Source: Sulfurospirillum arcachonense
GTDB lineage: Bacteria; Campylobacterota; Campylobacteria; Campylobacterales; Sulfurospirillaceae
Assembly: GCA_015662785.1 (NCBI GenBank)
Contig: DQTM01000110.1
Span: forward strand, 1-12,502
DNA: 12,502 nucleotides
Direction: 5' to 3'
The notes under the pieces were generated by a model. It made no database searches, was not told where the DNA came from, and saw nothing but the letters and a program-made list of their open reading frames with translations. This document shows positions 6,105 to 12,496 of the stretch, piece by piece. The translations under genes were made by a program, and so were the position numbers. Within the stretch, counting starts at the first letter, position 1. Each line of letters opens with the position of its first letter.

Positions 6105-8444
6105 TGAAAAGTCTATATTAACTTCATCTATCTGTTCTGGCTTTAATGACTTTTTTGCAAACTTCATATACAATCCTGATTCATAAAAAAACTTCACCAA
6201 ACCACGATCAAGTTCGTTATCTTTAGCCATAAAAAACAGTATCTTCATAGCAGTAGAAAGGCTATTGGCTTTTTTATATGGTCTATCACTTGCAGTAAGT
6301 GCTTCAAATATATCAGCGATAGCAAGTATGCGTGATTCAAAGGAGATTTCATCGCCTTTTAGTCCTTGGGGATAACCTTTTCCATTTATCTTCTCATGAT
6401 GATCACCTGCAACTGAAGGTATCTCTTCATACTTCTCAGGGAAAGGTAACTTATTTAGTATATCTAAAGAGATTTGTGCATGCTCATTGATAATGCCTCT
6501 TTCAATCTCAGTAAGAGTCCCTTTTTGAATCATAAAAAGTTTAGCTTCCTCTTTAGTAATAAGATAAAAATTTTCTCCACTACATGTATATACTTTTTTA
6601 GATATACTTTCTATCTTCTTAACATCATCATCACAAAGAAATTCTGAACCTTGATTACTCTTAAGTAACATATCCATATTTTGCTCTATCTCTTGTATTT
6701 TATTAGTAAACTCTTCTTTAGATATATTGTCTTTCAAAAACTCAACTTCAAGCTCTTTTTTTATAGCCCAAGCTCTTGTTTTTACTACCTCTACTCTATC
6801 ATTTAATCCATCTAATTTTGTTGATTTGTCTAAGATGTAATCAGGAGTAGAAAGTTTACCTATATCGTGCATAAGTGCTGCTAGATTTATCATTTTTAGT
6901 TTAGTTGGAGTAAATTTTTTATCTTTAAAAACACTTTTATCAGCATCAATAGCCTTTGCTAACATTTTGCTCAGACCCACCATCTTATGTATATGATTTG
7001 CAGTGTAAGAAGACTTACGCTTAATTGCATAAATGATACTTTTCAAAAAGCTCTCAAGTAGGTTTTCCAAATCTTCAATAAGATTTGCATTTGTAAGTGC
7101 GACTGCTGCTTGTGATGCTAAAGAGAGAGTTATATCCATGTCGTCCTTATCAAAAGGGATGATGACACCATCAGTTGTTTTGTTTATCAACTGCAATGCT
7201 CCAATTATCTTGTTTTCATGGTTTTTTAGTGGTATAACAAGCATAGATTTTGAGCGATATCCTGTTGATTTATCAAACTCTCTTGTTCCATCAAAATTAA
7301 AATCTTTTGCATCATATACATCTTCAATATTGATAACTCTGTCTTCAATCACACTAGTCGCTGCTACCATCTTCAGGTTAGCAAAGCCATCTTCAAGATA
7401 TAGTGGCAATGGATTCCACTCTATGTCACCATTAACTCCACCCATATGAATACCTAAAGATGTAGTTTGTACCACTGTAAAGTGCAACTCTTTAGTTTTT
7501 CGGTTTAGTATATACAAAGTTCCAGCATCTGCACCTGTGAGATTTCTAGCTTCAGATACAATCATATCTAACAAAGAGGTGATTTCACTATTGGCAGAGA
7601 GTGCTGAGCCAATTTTGTTAAGTATTTTTACTTTTTCTATTTGTGCTAATTGTGAATTGTGTTTAAGGATTTTTTTACTCGTAAAGTCTATACTCTCTCC
7701 ACCCAAAAGTATGTTTTTAGGATTTAGTCCTATACTTTCTATCTCTTTTTCAATCTGATTTTGATAGTTTGATTTTATATGGTTTATATAGATTTCAACA
7801 TCATCTCTTTTAAGCTTTTTAAGCTCACTTTTTAAAAGTTTTGGGGTTAAATGTTTGCTTGCATTTGCAATCTTTTCTAAATTTGAAGGAAATGAAACAT
7901 CAACTATAAGAGCCTTTACATGTAAGGAACTATTTAATACTTCCCAAATCCTATCACTAGTGTATGTATCTGCTGAAAAAACTATACCACTTCCATCTTT
8001 TTCTATCAAGTAATCACAGCACTCTACCGTATGGTTTGCTTCAAGTGGAGTAATAGTTACACCATCTACATGTAAAGGTACATCATATTCTAACTCTATA
8101 AACTCTAAAACTTTTTTACCACTAAGTTCAAGTTTAAGTTCACTAAAGTCTGGCCATATTTCCCAGTTAAATAGATGTTTTTTTAGGGATTTAATAGTAG
8201 CTTTTAATCCATATACTTTTATAGGTTCTACTCTTTGGCTCAAAAAATTATCACATAAAAAAGCAATATCAAGTATGTGATCAAGATGTGAATGTGAAAC
8301 AAATATATTGTCAATATCAATAGCTTTTTCTTTAAGTCCATATATAATATTGCCAGCATCAATTACTGTATGTTCTGAGATTTGTAAACAAGTTGTATAG
8401 AATTTATCGCTTCTATTTCCGTGAGAACCTAAAATCTTAATCAT
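6096..8444 (-). CDS. Three-domain phosphodiesterase: class II cNMP PDE-like MBL fold, GAF, HD-GYP
   Basis: Cytosolic protein of 782 residues with no membrane helix. Residues 1-255 are a metallo-beta-lactamase fold with the metal motif HSHLDH (51-56), further ligand candidates His138, Asp159 and His222, and the HLTPKLLKSEL and NHIK segments typical of class II cAMP phosphodiesterases (yeast PDE1 type). Residues about 270-450 form a GAF domain holding Asn421-Lys422...Phe431...Asp435, four of the five NKFDE residues of cyclic-nucleotide-binding GAF domains. Residues about 460-770 form an HD-GYP domain with MHDIGK (His526-Asp527) and HHEKINGKGYP (682-692), which normally degrades c-di-GMP. About 100 extra residues (545-648) separate the HD and GYP motifs. 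Its ATG overlaps the cyclase stop (ATGA) with AAGG 7 nt upstream. Activities are inferred from motifs. Confidence 0.85.
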   Translation of the reverse strand: MIKILGSHGNRSDKFYTTCLQISEHTVIDAGNIIYGLKEKAIDIDNIFVSHSHLDHILDIAFLCDNFLSQRVEPIKVYGLKATIKSLKKHLFNWEIWPDFSELKLELSGKKVLEFIELEYDVPLHVDGVTITPLEANHTVECCDYLIEKDGSGIVFSADTYTSDRIWEVLNSSLHVKALIVDVSFPSNLEKIANASKHLTPKLLKSELKKLKRDDVEIYINHIKSNYQNQIEKEIESIGLNPKNILLGGESIDFTSKKILKHNSQLAQIEKVKILNKIGSALSANSEITSLLDMIVSEARNLTGADAGTLYILNRKTKELHFTVVQTTSLGIHMGGVNGDIEWNPLPLYLEDGFANLKMVAATSVIEDRVINIEDVYDAKDFNFDGTREFDKSTGYRSKSMLVIPLKNHENKIIGALQLINKTTDGVIIPFDKDDMDITLSLASQAAVALTNANLIEDLENLLESFLKSIIYAIKRKSSYTANHIHKMVGLSKMLAKAIDADKSVFKDKKFTPTKLKMINLAALMHDIGKLSTPDYILDKSTKLDGLNDRVEVVKTRAWAIKKELEVEFLKDNISKEEFTNKIQEIEQNMDMLLKSNQGSEFLCDDDVKKIESISKKVYTCSGENFYLITKEEAKLFMIQKGTLTEIERGIINEHAQISLDILNKLPFPEKYEEIPSVAGDHHEKINGKGYPQGLKGDEISFESRILAIADIFEALTASDRPYKKANSLSTAMKILFFMAKDNELDRGLVKFFYESGLYMKFAKKSLKPEQIDEVNIDFSSL

Positions 8445-8899
8445 GGTGTTACCTTATAAATTTTTACTTCTTTTTCTTTGCCTTTGACTTTTACCTCATC
8501 TACAAACTCTATATTGTACTCTTTTTTTAGCTTCTGTTTTGTAAACTCAGTTATAAGAATCTGTGCCTTATACGTTTTACAAAGTCCCTCTGTTCTTGAG
8601 CCTAGATTTACACTATCACCTATGATGGTATAGTCACTTCTTCCACTACTTCCCATCTCTCCAACAACTACATCACCCGTGTTGATTCCTATGCCTATAT
8701 CGATACTAGGGAAGCCAAGACTTTCTAGTTTTTTATTTACTTTTTTTAGCTCTTTTATCTGTTTTACCGCACTTTGCACTGCTACATCTGCATGATTTTC
8801 TACATCATTTGGAGCATTCCAATAAGCCATGATGGCATCACCTATGAACTTGTCTACAGTTCCGTTACTCTCAGTGATTATTTCTGTCATAGGAGTCAT
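8441..8899 (-). CDS. Adenylate cyclase catalytic domain, C-terminal fragment
   Basis: This frame carries most of the class III cyclase core. GTVDKFIGDAIMAYW contains the second metal Asp and the substrate Lys; SDYTIIGDSVNLGSR contains the adenine-selecting Asp and the transition-state Asn/Arg pair. These residues favour ATP over GTP as substrate. The first metal Asp (SDIRGFT) lies upstream of the ATG at 8899, encoded at about 8958-8978 in the same frame, which is open from about 8987. No ribosome-binding site precedes the ATG, so this piece is probably made only as part of the full protein. It ends in an ATGA overlap with the phosphodiesterase gene, so failed translation here could also lower expression of that gene. 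Confidence 0.7.
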   Translation of the reverse strand: MTPMTEIITESNGTVDKFIGDAIMAYWNAPNDVENHADVAVQSAVKQIKELKKVNKKLESLGFPSIDIGIGINTGDVVVGEMGSSGRSDYTIIGDSVNLGSRTEGLCKTYKAQILITEFTKQKLKKEYNIEFVDEVKVKGKEKEVKIYKVTP

Positions 8900-8949
8900 A
8901 TATATGTTAAGAAATTCTATGAGTTTTTTAGGGTCATTTAGTTTTTCAC

Positions 8950-10368
8950 TTATGGAAGTAAAACCTCTAATATCACTAAAAAAATACTTACTTCCCTCTG
9001 TTTAGCTTCAAAAACGTCACTATTACCTTGTTTTATAAGACTCTCTGCCACCGCTTTTGAAACCTTTTTTGAAAACTTATCTTTTATAAGCTCTTTTTGT
9101 TTTGATTCAAAAATATAGTGAAGTGAAGTCAATATCAAATAAAGAAGTGTTACACTTACAAGTGGGTAAAAAAGATTTAGCATAATCCCCTCTTTTACAA
9201 ACAAAAAATAAGACATGTAAAAAAGCAGTCCCATAGATAACATAGAAAAAATAGCTGTTCTAATAGCCCCAAAAAGAGCAAAAAATAAAACTATTGCTAA
9301 AAGCATAACAATGATGACCAAGACATCTACAGCTTCAATCCAACTAGGATGACTTATAAACTCTTGGTTAAGGGCATTGTCTATGGCAGTAGCATGTATC
9401 TCAACACCTGCGTAAACACTTTCAAATGGAGTAGCACGCAAATCCAAAAGTCCAGCAGCACTAGTTCCTAGCAATACTATCTTTCCTGAGATATCCTCTT
9501 TATGAAAACTATTGTCATATATATCGACTGCTGATATATACTTATATAGTCGTGATTTACCTCTGTAATTTACACTAAGTCGTCCAAATCTATCTGTCGG
9601 GATTACTAGCTCATCTAAGCTTATATGAGTTATACCTATATCACTATAGTTGATGACTATTTTACTCGCTCCATATACTAAACGAAGTATTTCAAGAGAT
9701 AAAGATGGAAAAACAGTATCATCATAGCTTACCAAAAGGGGTACACTTCTTACGATTCCATCGCTATCTGGAACTGTATTGAAAAAACCACTAGAGTATG
9801 ATGAAGATTGAAGAATAGAGATATTTGAGATAACTCCTTTTGCTTTAGGTAAAAAATCTCTATTTTGTGAATTTTTTTCTACTATGATTGTTGCTATATT
9901 TGGAGTATCTCCTTTTTTCATACTCTCTTCAAAATCAAATATATATCCCATTATGGTTGGAGTATTGGCTAAAACATCCGCAAGTATAGCATCATAATCT
10001 TCTGCATCTTTATGAACAAATCCAAATTTGGATAAAACTTTTTTTGGAGAACTTCTATCGGCTTCTGCAAAAACAATATCAAGTCCTATGATTCCAACTT
10101 CTGCTTTTGTTAGATTTGTTAAGATGGTAGCAACCTTATCTCTACTCCACGGCCACTGTCCAAGCTGTGAGAGACTCTTCTCATCTATGTCTACTATAAC
10201 TATGTCTTTGCTTGGTTCTATCTCTCCACGCAGATGAAAGAACATGTCAGTAAACTTTTTATTCATATTTTCAAAGAACAGAGTCTCTGTCATGTACATG
10301 TAAGAAGCAAAAATACCTAATGACAGTGCTATGATAAGCTCTATGGTTAAAAGTTTTAGTTTACTCAA
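8950..10368 (-). CDS. CHASE2 sensor and membrane part of the adenylate cyclase, N-terminal fragment
   Basis: 472 residues as read. Helix 1 is at 5-22. The CHASE2 periplasmic domain spans about 25-335, with the usual start IVIVDIDEKSLSQLGQWPWSR (55-75), GIIGLDIVFAEADRSS, and the late block GKIVLLGTSAAGLLDLRATP (295-314) followed by GVEIHATAIDNAL. Three helices follow at about 345-365, 369-390 and 394-416, then a linker with FSKKVSKAVAESLIK. The true frame is lost after Phe463 in REVSIF. The start is TTG at 10368 with GAGG 9 nt upstream; the next in-frame ATG would delete the first helix. The CHASE2 ligand is unknown. FecR-domain genes next to CHASE2 cyclases are a familiar pairing, which matches the upstream gene here. 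Confidence 0.8.
   Translation of the reverse strand: MSKLKLLTIELIIALSLGIFASYMYMTETLFFENMNKKFTDMFFHLRGEIEPSKDIVIVDIDEKSLSQLGQWPWSRDKVATILTNLTKAEVGIIGLDIVFAEADRSSPKKVLSKFGFVHKDAEDYDAILADVLANTPTIMGYIFDFEESMKKGDTPNIATIIVEKNSQNRDFLPKAKGVISNISILQSSSYSSGFFNTVPDSDGIVRSVPLLVSYDDTVFPSLSLEILRLVYGASKIVINYSDIGITHISLDELVIPTDRFGRLSVNYRGKSRLYKYISAVDIYDNSFHKEDISGKIVLLGTSAAGLLDLRATPFESVYAGVEIHATAIDNALNQEFISHPSWIEAVDVLVIIVMLLAIVLFFALFGAIRTAIFSMLSMGLLFYMSYFLFVKEGIMLNLFYPLVSVTLLYLILTSLHYIFESKQKELIKDKFSKKVSKAVAESLIKQGNSDVFEAKQREVSIFLVILEVLLP
8977..8998 (-). other. T7 tract / T_TTT_TTA slippery heptamer in the cyclase gene
   Basis: On the minus strand the zero-frame codons are ATT TTT TTA. T_TTT_TTA at 8983-8977 thus matches the X_XXY_YYZ rule for -1 frameshifting and is the same heptamer as in HIV gag-pol. 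A -1 slip leads straight into the cyclase frame. GAGGG lies 10 nt upstream of the heptamer, the spacing known to stimulate -1 slips in dnaX. It may be coincidence, because it encodes the conserved Arg-Glu of this domain. Confidence 0.6.
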
Positions 10369-10379
10369 ATATTATAGCC

Positions 10380-10784
10380 TCATTGTATTTTTGTAGCAGT
10401 TCCTCTAACTGCATCTACATTGGTCACTATTAGTGATTTTAATGAACTACTGCCACCACTAAAACCTCCTGCACGATACCCATAAGCTTGATCATACCCA
10501 GAGAAATGCAAATGTACTGTTACCTGAGTGTCTGTACTTCCACATTCAGTTAAAAATGCTTTTCTTATAGTTATAGTTTTATGTATACCTTCAGCTGGTA
10601 GTGGCATAAACTTGCGAAATATTCTTTCTTCATTACAACCAAGCATGTCTAATTTTAAATGCACATATCTTATTTGTAGATCTCTGCCACTGTTGGTTAT
10701 TACATTACCATTATTGGGTATTCCATCTATATCTAGTGGAACTTTAACTACAATCTCATCTGCATACAAACTACTAAATAGCAT
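10380..10784 (-). CDS. Small secreted protein of unknown function, signal peptide split by a frame break
   Basis: Not recognised. The open frame of 134 residues starts MLFSSLYADEIVVKVP, which is only the second half of a signal peptide. Upstream, ATG at 10815-10813 has AGGAG 5 nt before it and starts MKRLLF, but in a frame that ends after 13 codons. Removing one base from the A4 run (plus strand 10797-10800) gives MKRLLFIGAFMLFSSLYA|DE, a textbook signal peptide. The real gene is therefore probably 10380-10815 with one extra base. The mature part has two Cys (50, 81) that could form a disulfide, and a Gly/Ser-rich stretch near 105-114. Its EIVVKVPLDIDGIP start resembles EIIVKVPVQLDKLP in the gene at 12401, so the two are likely paralogous domains. 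It lies between the FecR-like and cyclase genes and is presumably periplasmic. Confidence 0.65.
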   Translation of the reverse strand: MLFSSLYADEIVVKVPLDIDGIPNNGNVITNSGRDLQIRYVHLKLDMLGCNEERIFRKFMPLPAEGIHKTITIRKAFLTECGSTDTQVTVHLHFSGYDQAYGYRAGGFSGGSSSLKSLIVTNVDAVRGTATKIQ

Positions 10785-10796
10785 AAATGCTCCAAT

Positions 10797-10822
10797 AAAA
10801 TAATAATCTTTTCATAATTTCT
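10797..10822 (-). promoter_or_regulatory. RBS and probable true start of the small secreted protein, with frame break
   Basis: AGGAG on the minus strand overlaps the end of the preceding gene (stop at 10826-10824) and sits 5 nt before the ATG at 10815. The A4 run at 10797-10800 shifts the frame; three bases would join this start to the mature protein. Confidence 0.6.
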
Positions 10823-10823
10823 C

Positions 10824-11069
10824 CTATCTTAACTTGAATTTTATCTGTGGCGTTGTTGTTTCGTAAACTACTGGTTTCTTTAATTTAAACTTCAATATTG
10901 GTATTGTTACTTCGTATACTGTCGCTTGCTTTAACTTAAACTTTATTGTTGGTGTTGTTACTTTATAGGTCTTTTTTGATTGTAGCTTTAATTCATCTGT
11001 TTTAGTCTTTACATTCAATACAGGTCCAGTAACCACTATTGCTTTTATGTTTGGATTATACTGAATCAT
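10824..11069 (-). CDS. C-terminal repeat part of the FecR-like protein (fragment)
   Basis: This 81-residue frame has no ribosome-binding site of its own. It continues upstream past its first ATG as KNFTPKVITTEPIVLKFKNT, directly to the A8 break, so it is the tail of the preceding gene. It is built of short strand-like repeats: two divergent units (FTPKVITTEPIVLKFK and KAIVVTGPVLNVKTK) and three close units of 17 residues ending in IKFKLK, LKFKLK and IKFKLR. The pattern, alternating Thr/Val and Lys/hydrophobic residues, suggests beta strands, perhaps for surface or cell-wall binding. No family was recognised. Confidence 0.6.
   Translation of the reverse strand: MIQYNPNIKAIVVTGPVLNVKTKTDELKLQSKKTYKVTTPTIKFKLKQATVYEVTIPILKFKLKKPVVYETTTPQIKFKLR
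10828..10980 (-). repeat. Three tandem 51-bp repeats in the FecR-like tail
   Basis: Units start at 10828, 10879 and 10930, exactly 51 bp (17 codons) apart, so copy-number changes keep the frame. Each plus-strand unit begins TTTAACTTAAAC or a close variant and contains GGTGTTGTTAC-like text. The repeats are diverged rather than identical, so they are old duplications, not a recent expansion. Confidence 0.75.
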
Positions 11070-11076
11070 AGGTGAA

Positions 11077-12258
11077 CTAGTATTTTTGAATTTTAGAACT
11101 ATTGGCTCTGTTGTTATGACCTTTGGTGTAAAGTTTTTTTTGTTTTTCCAAAATTGATAATTTTTTATCAGGTTTTTGAAACTCTTGCTTGACTAACCCT
11201 GCACCTGCGATTACCATTGGAGCATCGTCAGACTTTTCTTCCATAACTACTCGTAAAGAAAACTCATAGCTCTTTTCTAGTTCTGGAGTAAAACTCCACT
11301 CCCATTCACTATGCCCTTTTGCCCTACTCCAACTCTCTCCACCATCTACTGTTATCTCTACATGTAAAGAGTCTACATGTAAAGCTTTATCTTCACTTTC
11401 GAGTATGCCTTGTACTATGACTTTTCCATCTTTTAAGTCTTCTGGGTAAAACTCTACATCATCAGGAAGCTCATCAAACTCTCTATCGTTTATAGTTATG
11501 CTATCTACGTAACTTTTGTCATCTGCATTTGTTGTTTTTGCTTTGCCTCTGTAACTTTTTCTTTCATCGTTATCTTTTTCAAGTATATTTTGTAAAGTTG
11601 CTAAGAGTTGGCTTCGTAGTGGTTCTTTGAAATTTTTCTTTATGTACTCTATGAGCTCTTTTAAACTCATACTTCCATGCCAGCCTGCTTTTTTTATGAG
11701 TTCTTCTTTCTCTTTTTGTGAATACTCTTTTACTTTTGGCTTGTCGTCTTTTGTTGCTTTACCTAATCTTCCTGAACCAACTTCTATATCGCCATTTGGA
11801 GTAAACAAAACTATAGTTCCATCTGTGCACATAACTACATCTATGTCATCTCCAACTTGAGCGGCAAAGACTGTACCTCTTATGCCTATCGTTGCATTTT
11901 TTGTTTGAAGTTTAAATCTATTTGGAGCTATTTTCCCAATACGACCTGTAACAGTTTTAAAAAAACCTTTTAAAACTTTGAACTTTATATGTGAATCTTT
12001 TTTGCCTGTAAAAAGGTATGAGTCTATTTCAAAAATTGTATTTTGCCCTAAAGATACTGCTGTGTTGTCCATAAAAAAGATTTTTACTCTCTTTATTCCT
12101 AAATAGCAACTAATTTTATCTGTGAGCAAATATGCTTCTTCTGTAGCTACAGTGATTTTCATTGTAACTACTGTATCAATTCCATTTGTATAACCGTTAT
12201 TGAAGGTATGATAAGCTACCCCATAAAGCCATCCCTTTTTGTACTCTTTGCTGTACAT
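11077..12258 (-). CDS. FecR-domain middle part of the secreted protein (fragment)
   Basis: The FecR domain runs about 58-165 of this frame: VKIFFMDNTAVSLGQNTIFEI, then FKVLKGFFKTVTGRIGK, then the hallmark NATIGIRGTVF (121-131) and a final VVMCTDGTIVLFTPNGDIEV. The usual N-terminal strands of a FecR domain (v-x-R-x-g ... G-D-x-i) are missing: text before residue 57 instead resembles the small secreted-protein domain. About 175-235 is charged and helical (KEYSQKEKEELIKK...). About 278-340 looks like an Ig-type fold (VEITVDGGESWSRAKG...WEWSFTPE). The ATG at 12258 lies inside the upstream frame and has no ribosome-binding site. The last 19 residues after the A8 run are probably out of frame. Confidence 0.7.
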   Translation of the reverse strand: MYSKEYKKGWLYGVAYHTFNNGYTNGIDTVVTMKITVATEEAYLLTDKISCYLGIKRVKIFFMDNTAVSLGQNTIFEIDSYLFTGKKDSHIKFKVLKGFFKTVTGRIGKIAPNRFKLQTKNATIGIRGTVFAAQVGDDIDVVMCTDGTIVLFTPNGDIEVGSGRLGKATKDDKPKVKEYSQKEKEELIKKAGWHGSMSLKELIEYIKKNFKEPLRSQLLATLQNILEKDNDERKSYRGKAKTTNADDKSYVDSITINDREFDELPDDVEFYPEDLKDGKVIVQGILESEDKALHVDSLHVEITVDGGESWSRAKGHSEWEWSFTPELEKSYEFSLRVVMEEKSDDAPMVIAGAGLVKQEFQKPDKKLSILEKQKKLYTKGHNNRANSSKIQKY

Positions 12259-12401
12259 GTAAGACTATTTCTTACATCTATACCATCTATTTTTACATCA
12301 CTTGGTAATTTATCTAATTGAACAGGTACTTTTACTATAATTTCGGGTTTAACTGCAAACACACTACTCACTAAAAATATAAAAATCATAAATTTTTTCA
12401 T
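12216..12401 (-). CDS. Signal peptide and N-terminal domain of the FecR-like protein (fragment)
   Basis: Start MKKFMIFIFLVSSVFA is a clean Sec signal peptide (1-16), so this is the true beginning of the operon's first gene. The mature part, EIIVKVPVQLDKLPSDVKIDG, parallels EIVVKVPLDIDGIPNNG of the small secreted protein downstream. The frame ends after 61 residues. Adding one A to the run at 12236-12240 continues it as CTAKSTKKGWLYGVAYHTF in the next frame. GAG about 7 nt upstream is a weak ribosome-binding site; a consensus -10 box lies just before. Confidence 0.65.
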   Translation of the reverse strand: MKKFMIFIFLVSSVFAVKPEIIVKVPVQLDKLPSDVKIDGIDVRNSLTCTAKSTKRDGFMG

Positions 12402-12460
12402 TATTTTCTCGTATAAAAAGAATATTATACATAAAACAGTTAAGCTTATTCTTAGAATAA
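12402..12460 (-). promoter_or_regulatory. Promoter of the leftward signalling operon
   Basis: On the minus strand TATAAT lies at 12429-12424, 23-28 bp upstream of the ATG at 12401, with no clear -35 box. Just upstream, TTATTC-TTA-GAATAA at 12446-12460 is a 6-bp dyad that could bind a regulator at about the -35 position. Confidence 0.5.
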
Positions 12461-12492
12461 TTAATATACTATACCCCCCTATAGTATATTAA
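12461..12492. promoter_or_regulatory. Perfect 13-bp dyad with C6 centre between divergent genes
   Basis: TTAATATACTATA (12461-12473) and its exact complement (12480-12492) flank six C. The placement between divergent genes, close to the leftward promoter and directly before a rightward ribosome-binding site, suits an operator. As RNA it would form a stem with a C-loop just before that site. No known regulator motif was recognised. Confidence 0.55.
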
Positions 12493-12496
12493 AGGA
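12491..12496 (+). promoter_or_regulatory. RBS of a rightward gene beginning beyond the window
   Basis: AAAGGA at 12491-12496 is followed by AAAACA at the window edge, leaving space for a start codon just after 12502. This implies a divergent gene sharing the 12402-12502 control region. Confidence 0.4.

Larger units (their letters stand above)
8441..10368 (-). pseudogene. CHASE2-adenylate cyclase, whole gene with a one-base frame break
   Basis: Read together, the two frames make a 642-residue inner-membrane sensor cyclase of normal architecture: N-terminal helix, periplasmic CHASE2 domain, three helices, and a cytoplasmic class III cyclase domain making cAMP from ATP. The frame breaks at a T7 run (plus-strand A7, 8978-8984). 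With eight T the text reads SIFFSDIRGFTSISEKL, exactly the start of the cyclase core with the first metal-binding Asp. With seven, translation ends after nine more residues. I label it a pseudogene only for want of a better class: phase variation, -1 frameshifting on the T_TTT_TTA heptamer, or a sequencing error would each leave a working gene. It lies third in the leftward operon, 11 nt after a small secreted-protein gene. Confidence 0.7.
10824..12401 (-). pseudogene. Secreted FecR-domain protein, whole gene with two frame breaks
   Basis: Three frames join into one protein of about 525 residues: signal peptide, a domain like the small secreted protein downstream, a FecR domain, a strand-rich domain and C-terminal repeats. 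Break 1 is an A5 run (plus-strand T, 12236-12240) that needs six. Break 2 is an A8 run (plus-strand T, 11134-11141) that needs seven. Opposite one-base changes at both restore a continuous frame whose text makes sense on each side. FecR domains are periplasmic and commonly sit beside CHASE2 cyclases, so this protein may pass an envelope signal to the cyclase; that is inference. The alternatives (variation, decay, read error) are as for the cyclase. It is the first gene of the leftward operon. Confidence 0.65.

Noticed and set aside
7033..7449. Plus-strand open frame of 138 codons inside the phosphodiesterase gene
   Set aside because: It lies antisense to well-conserved GAF coding sequence and shows no RBS or recognisable motif; a shadow frame.
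10828..10980. CRISPR-like array
   Set aside because: The 51-bp units are contiguous, without spacers, and encode in-frame protein repeats.
11627..11860. Plus-strand open frame of 77 codons opposite the FecR-like gene
   Set aside because: It is antisense to the FecR-domain frame, without RBS or known motif.
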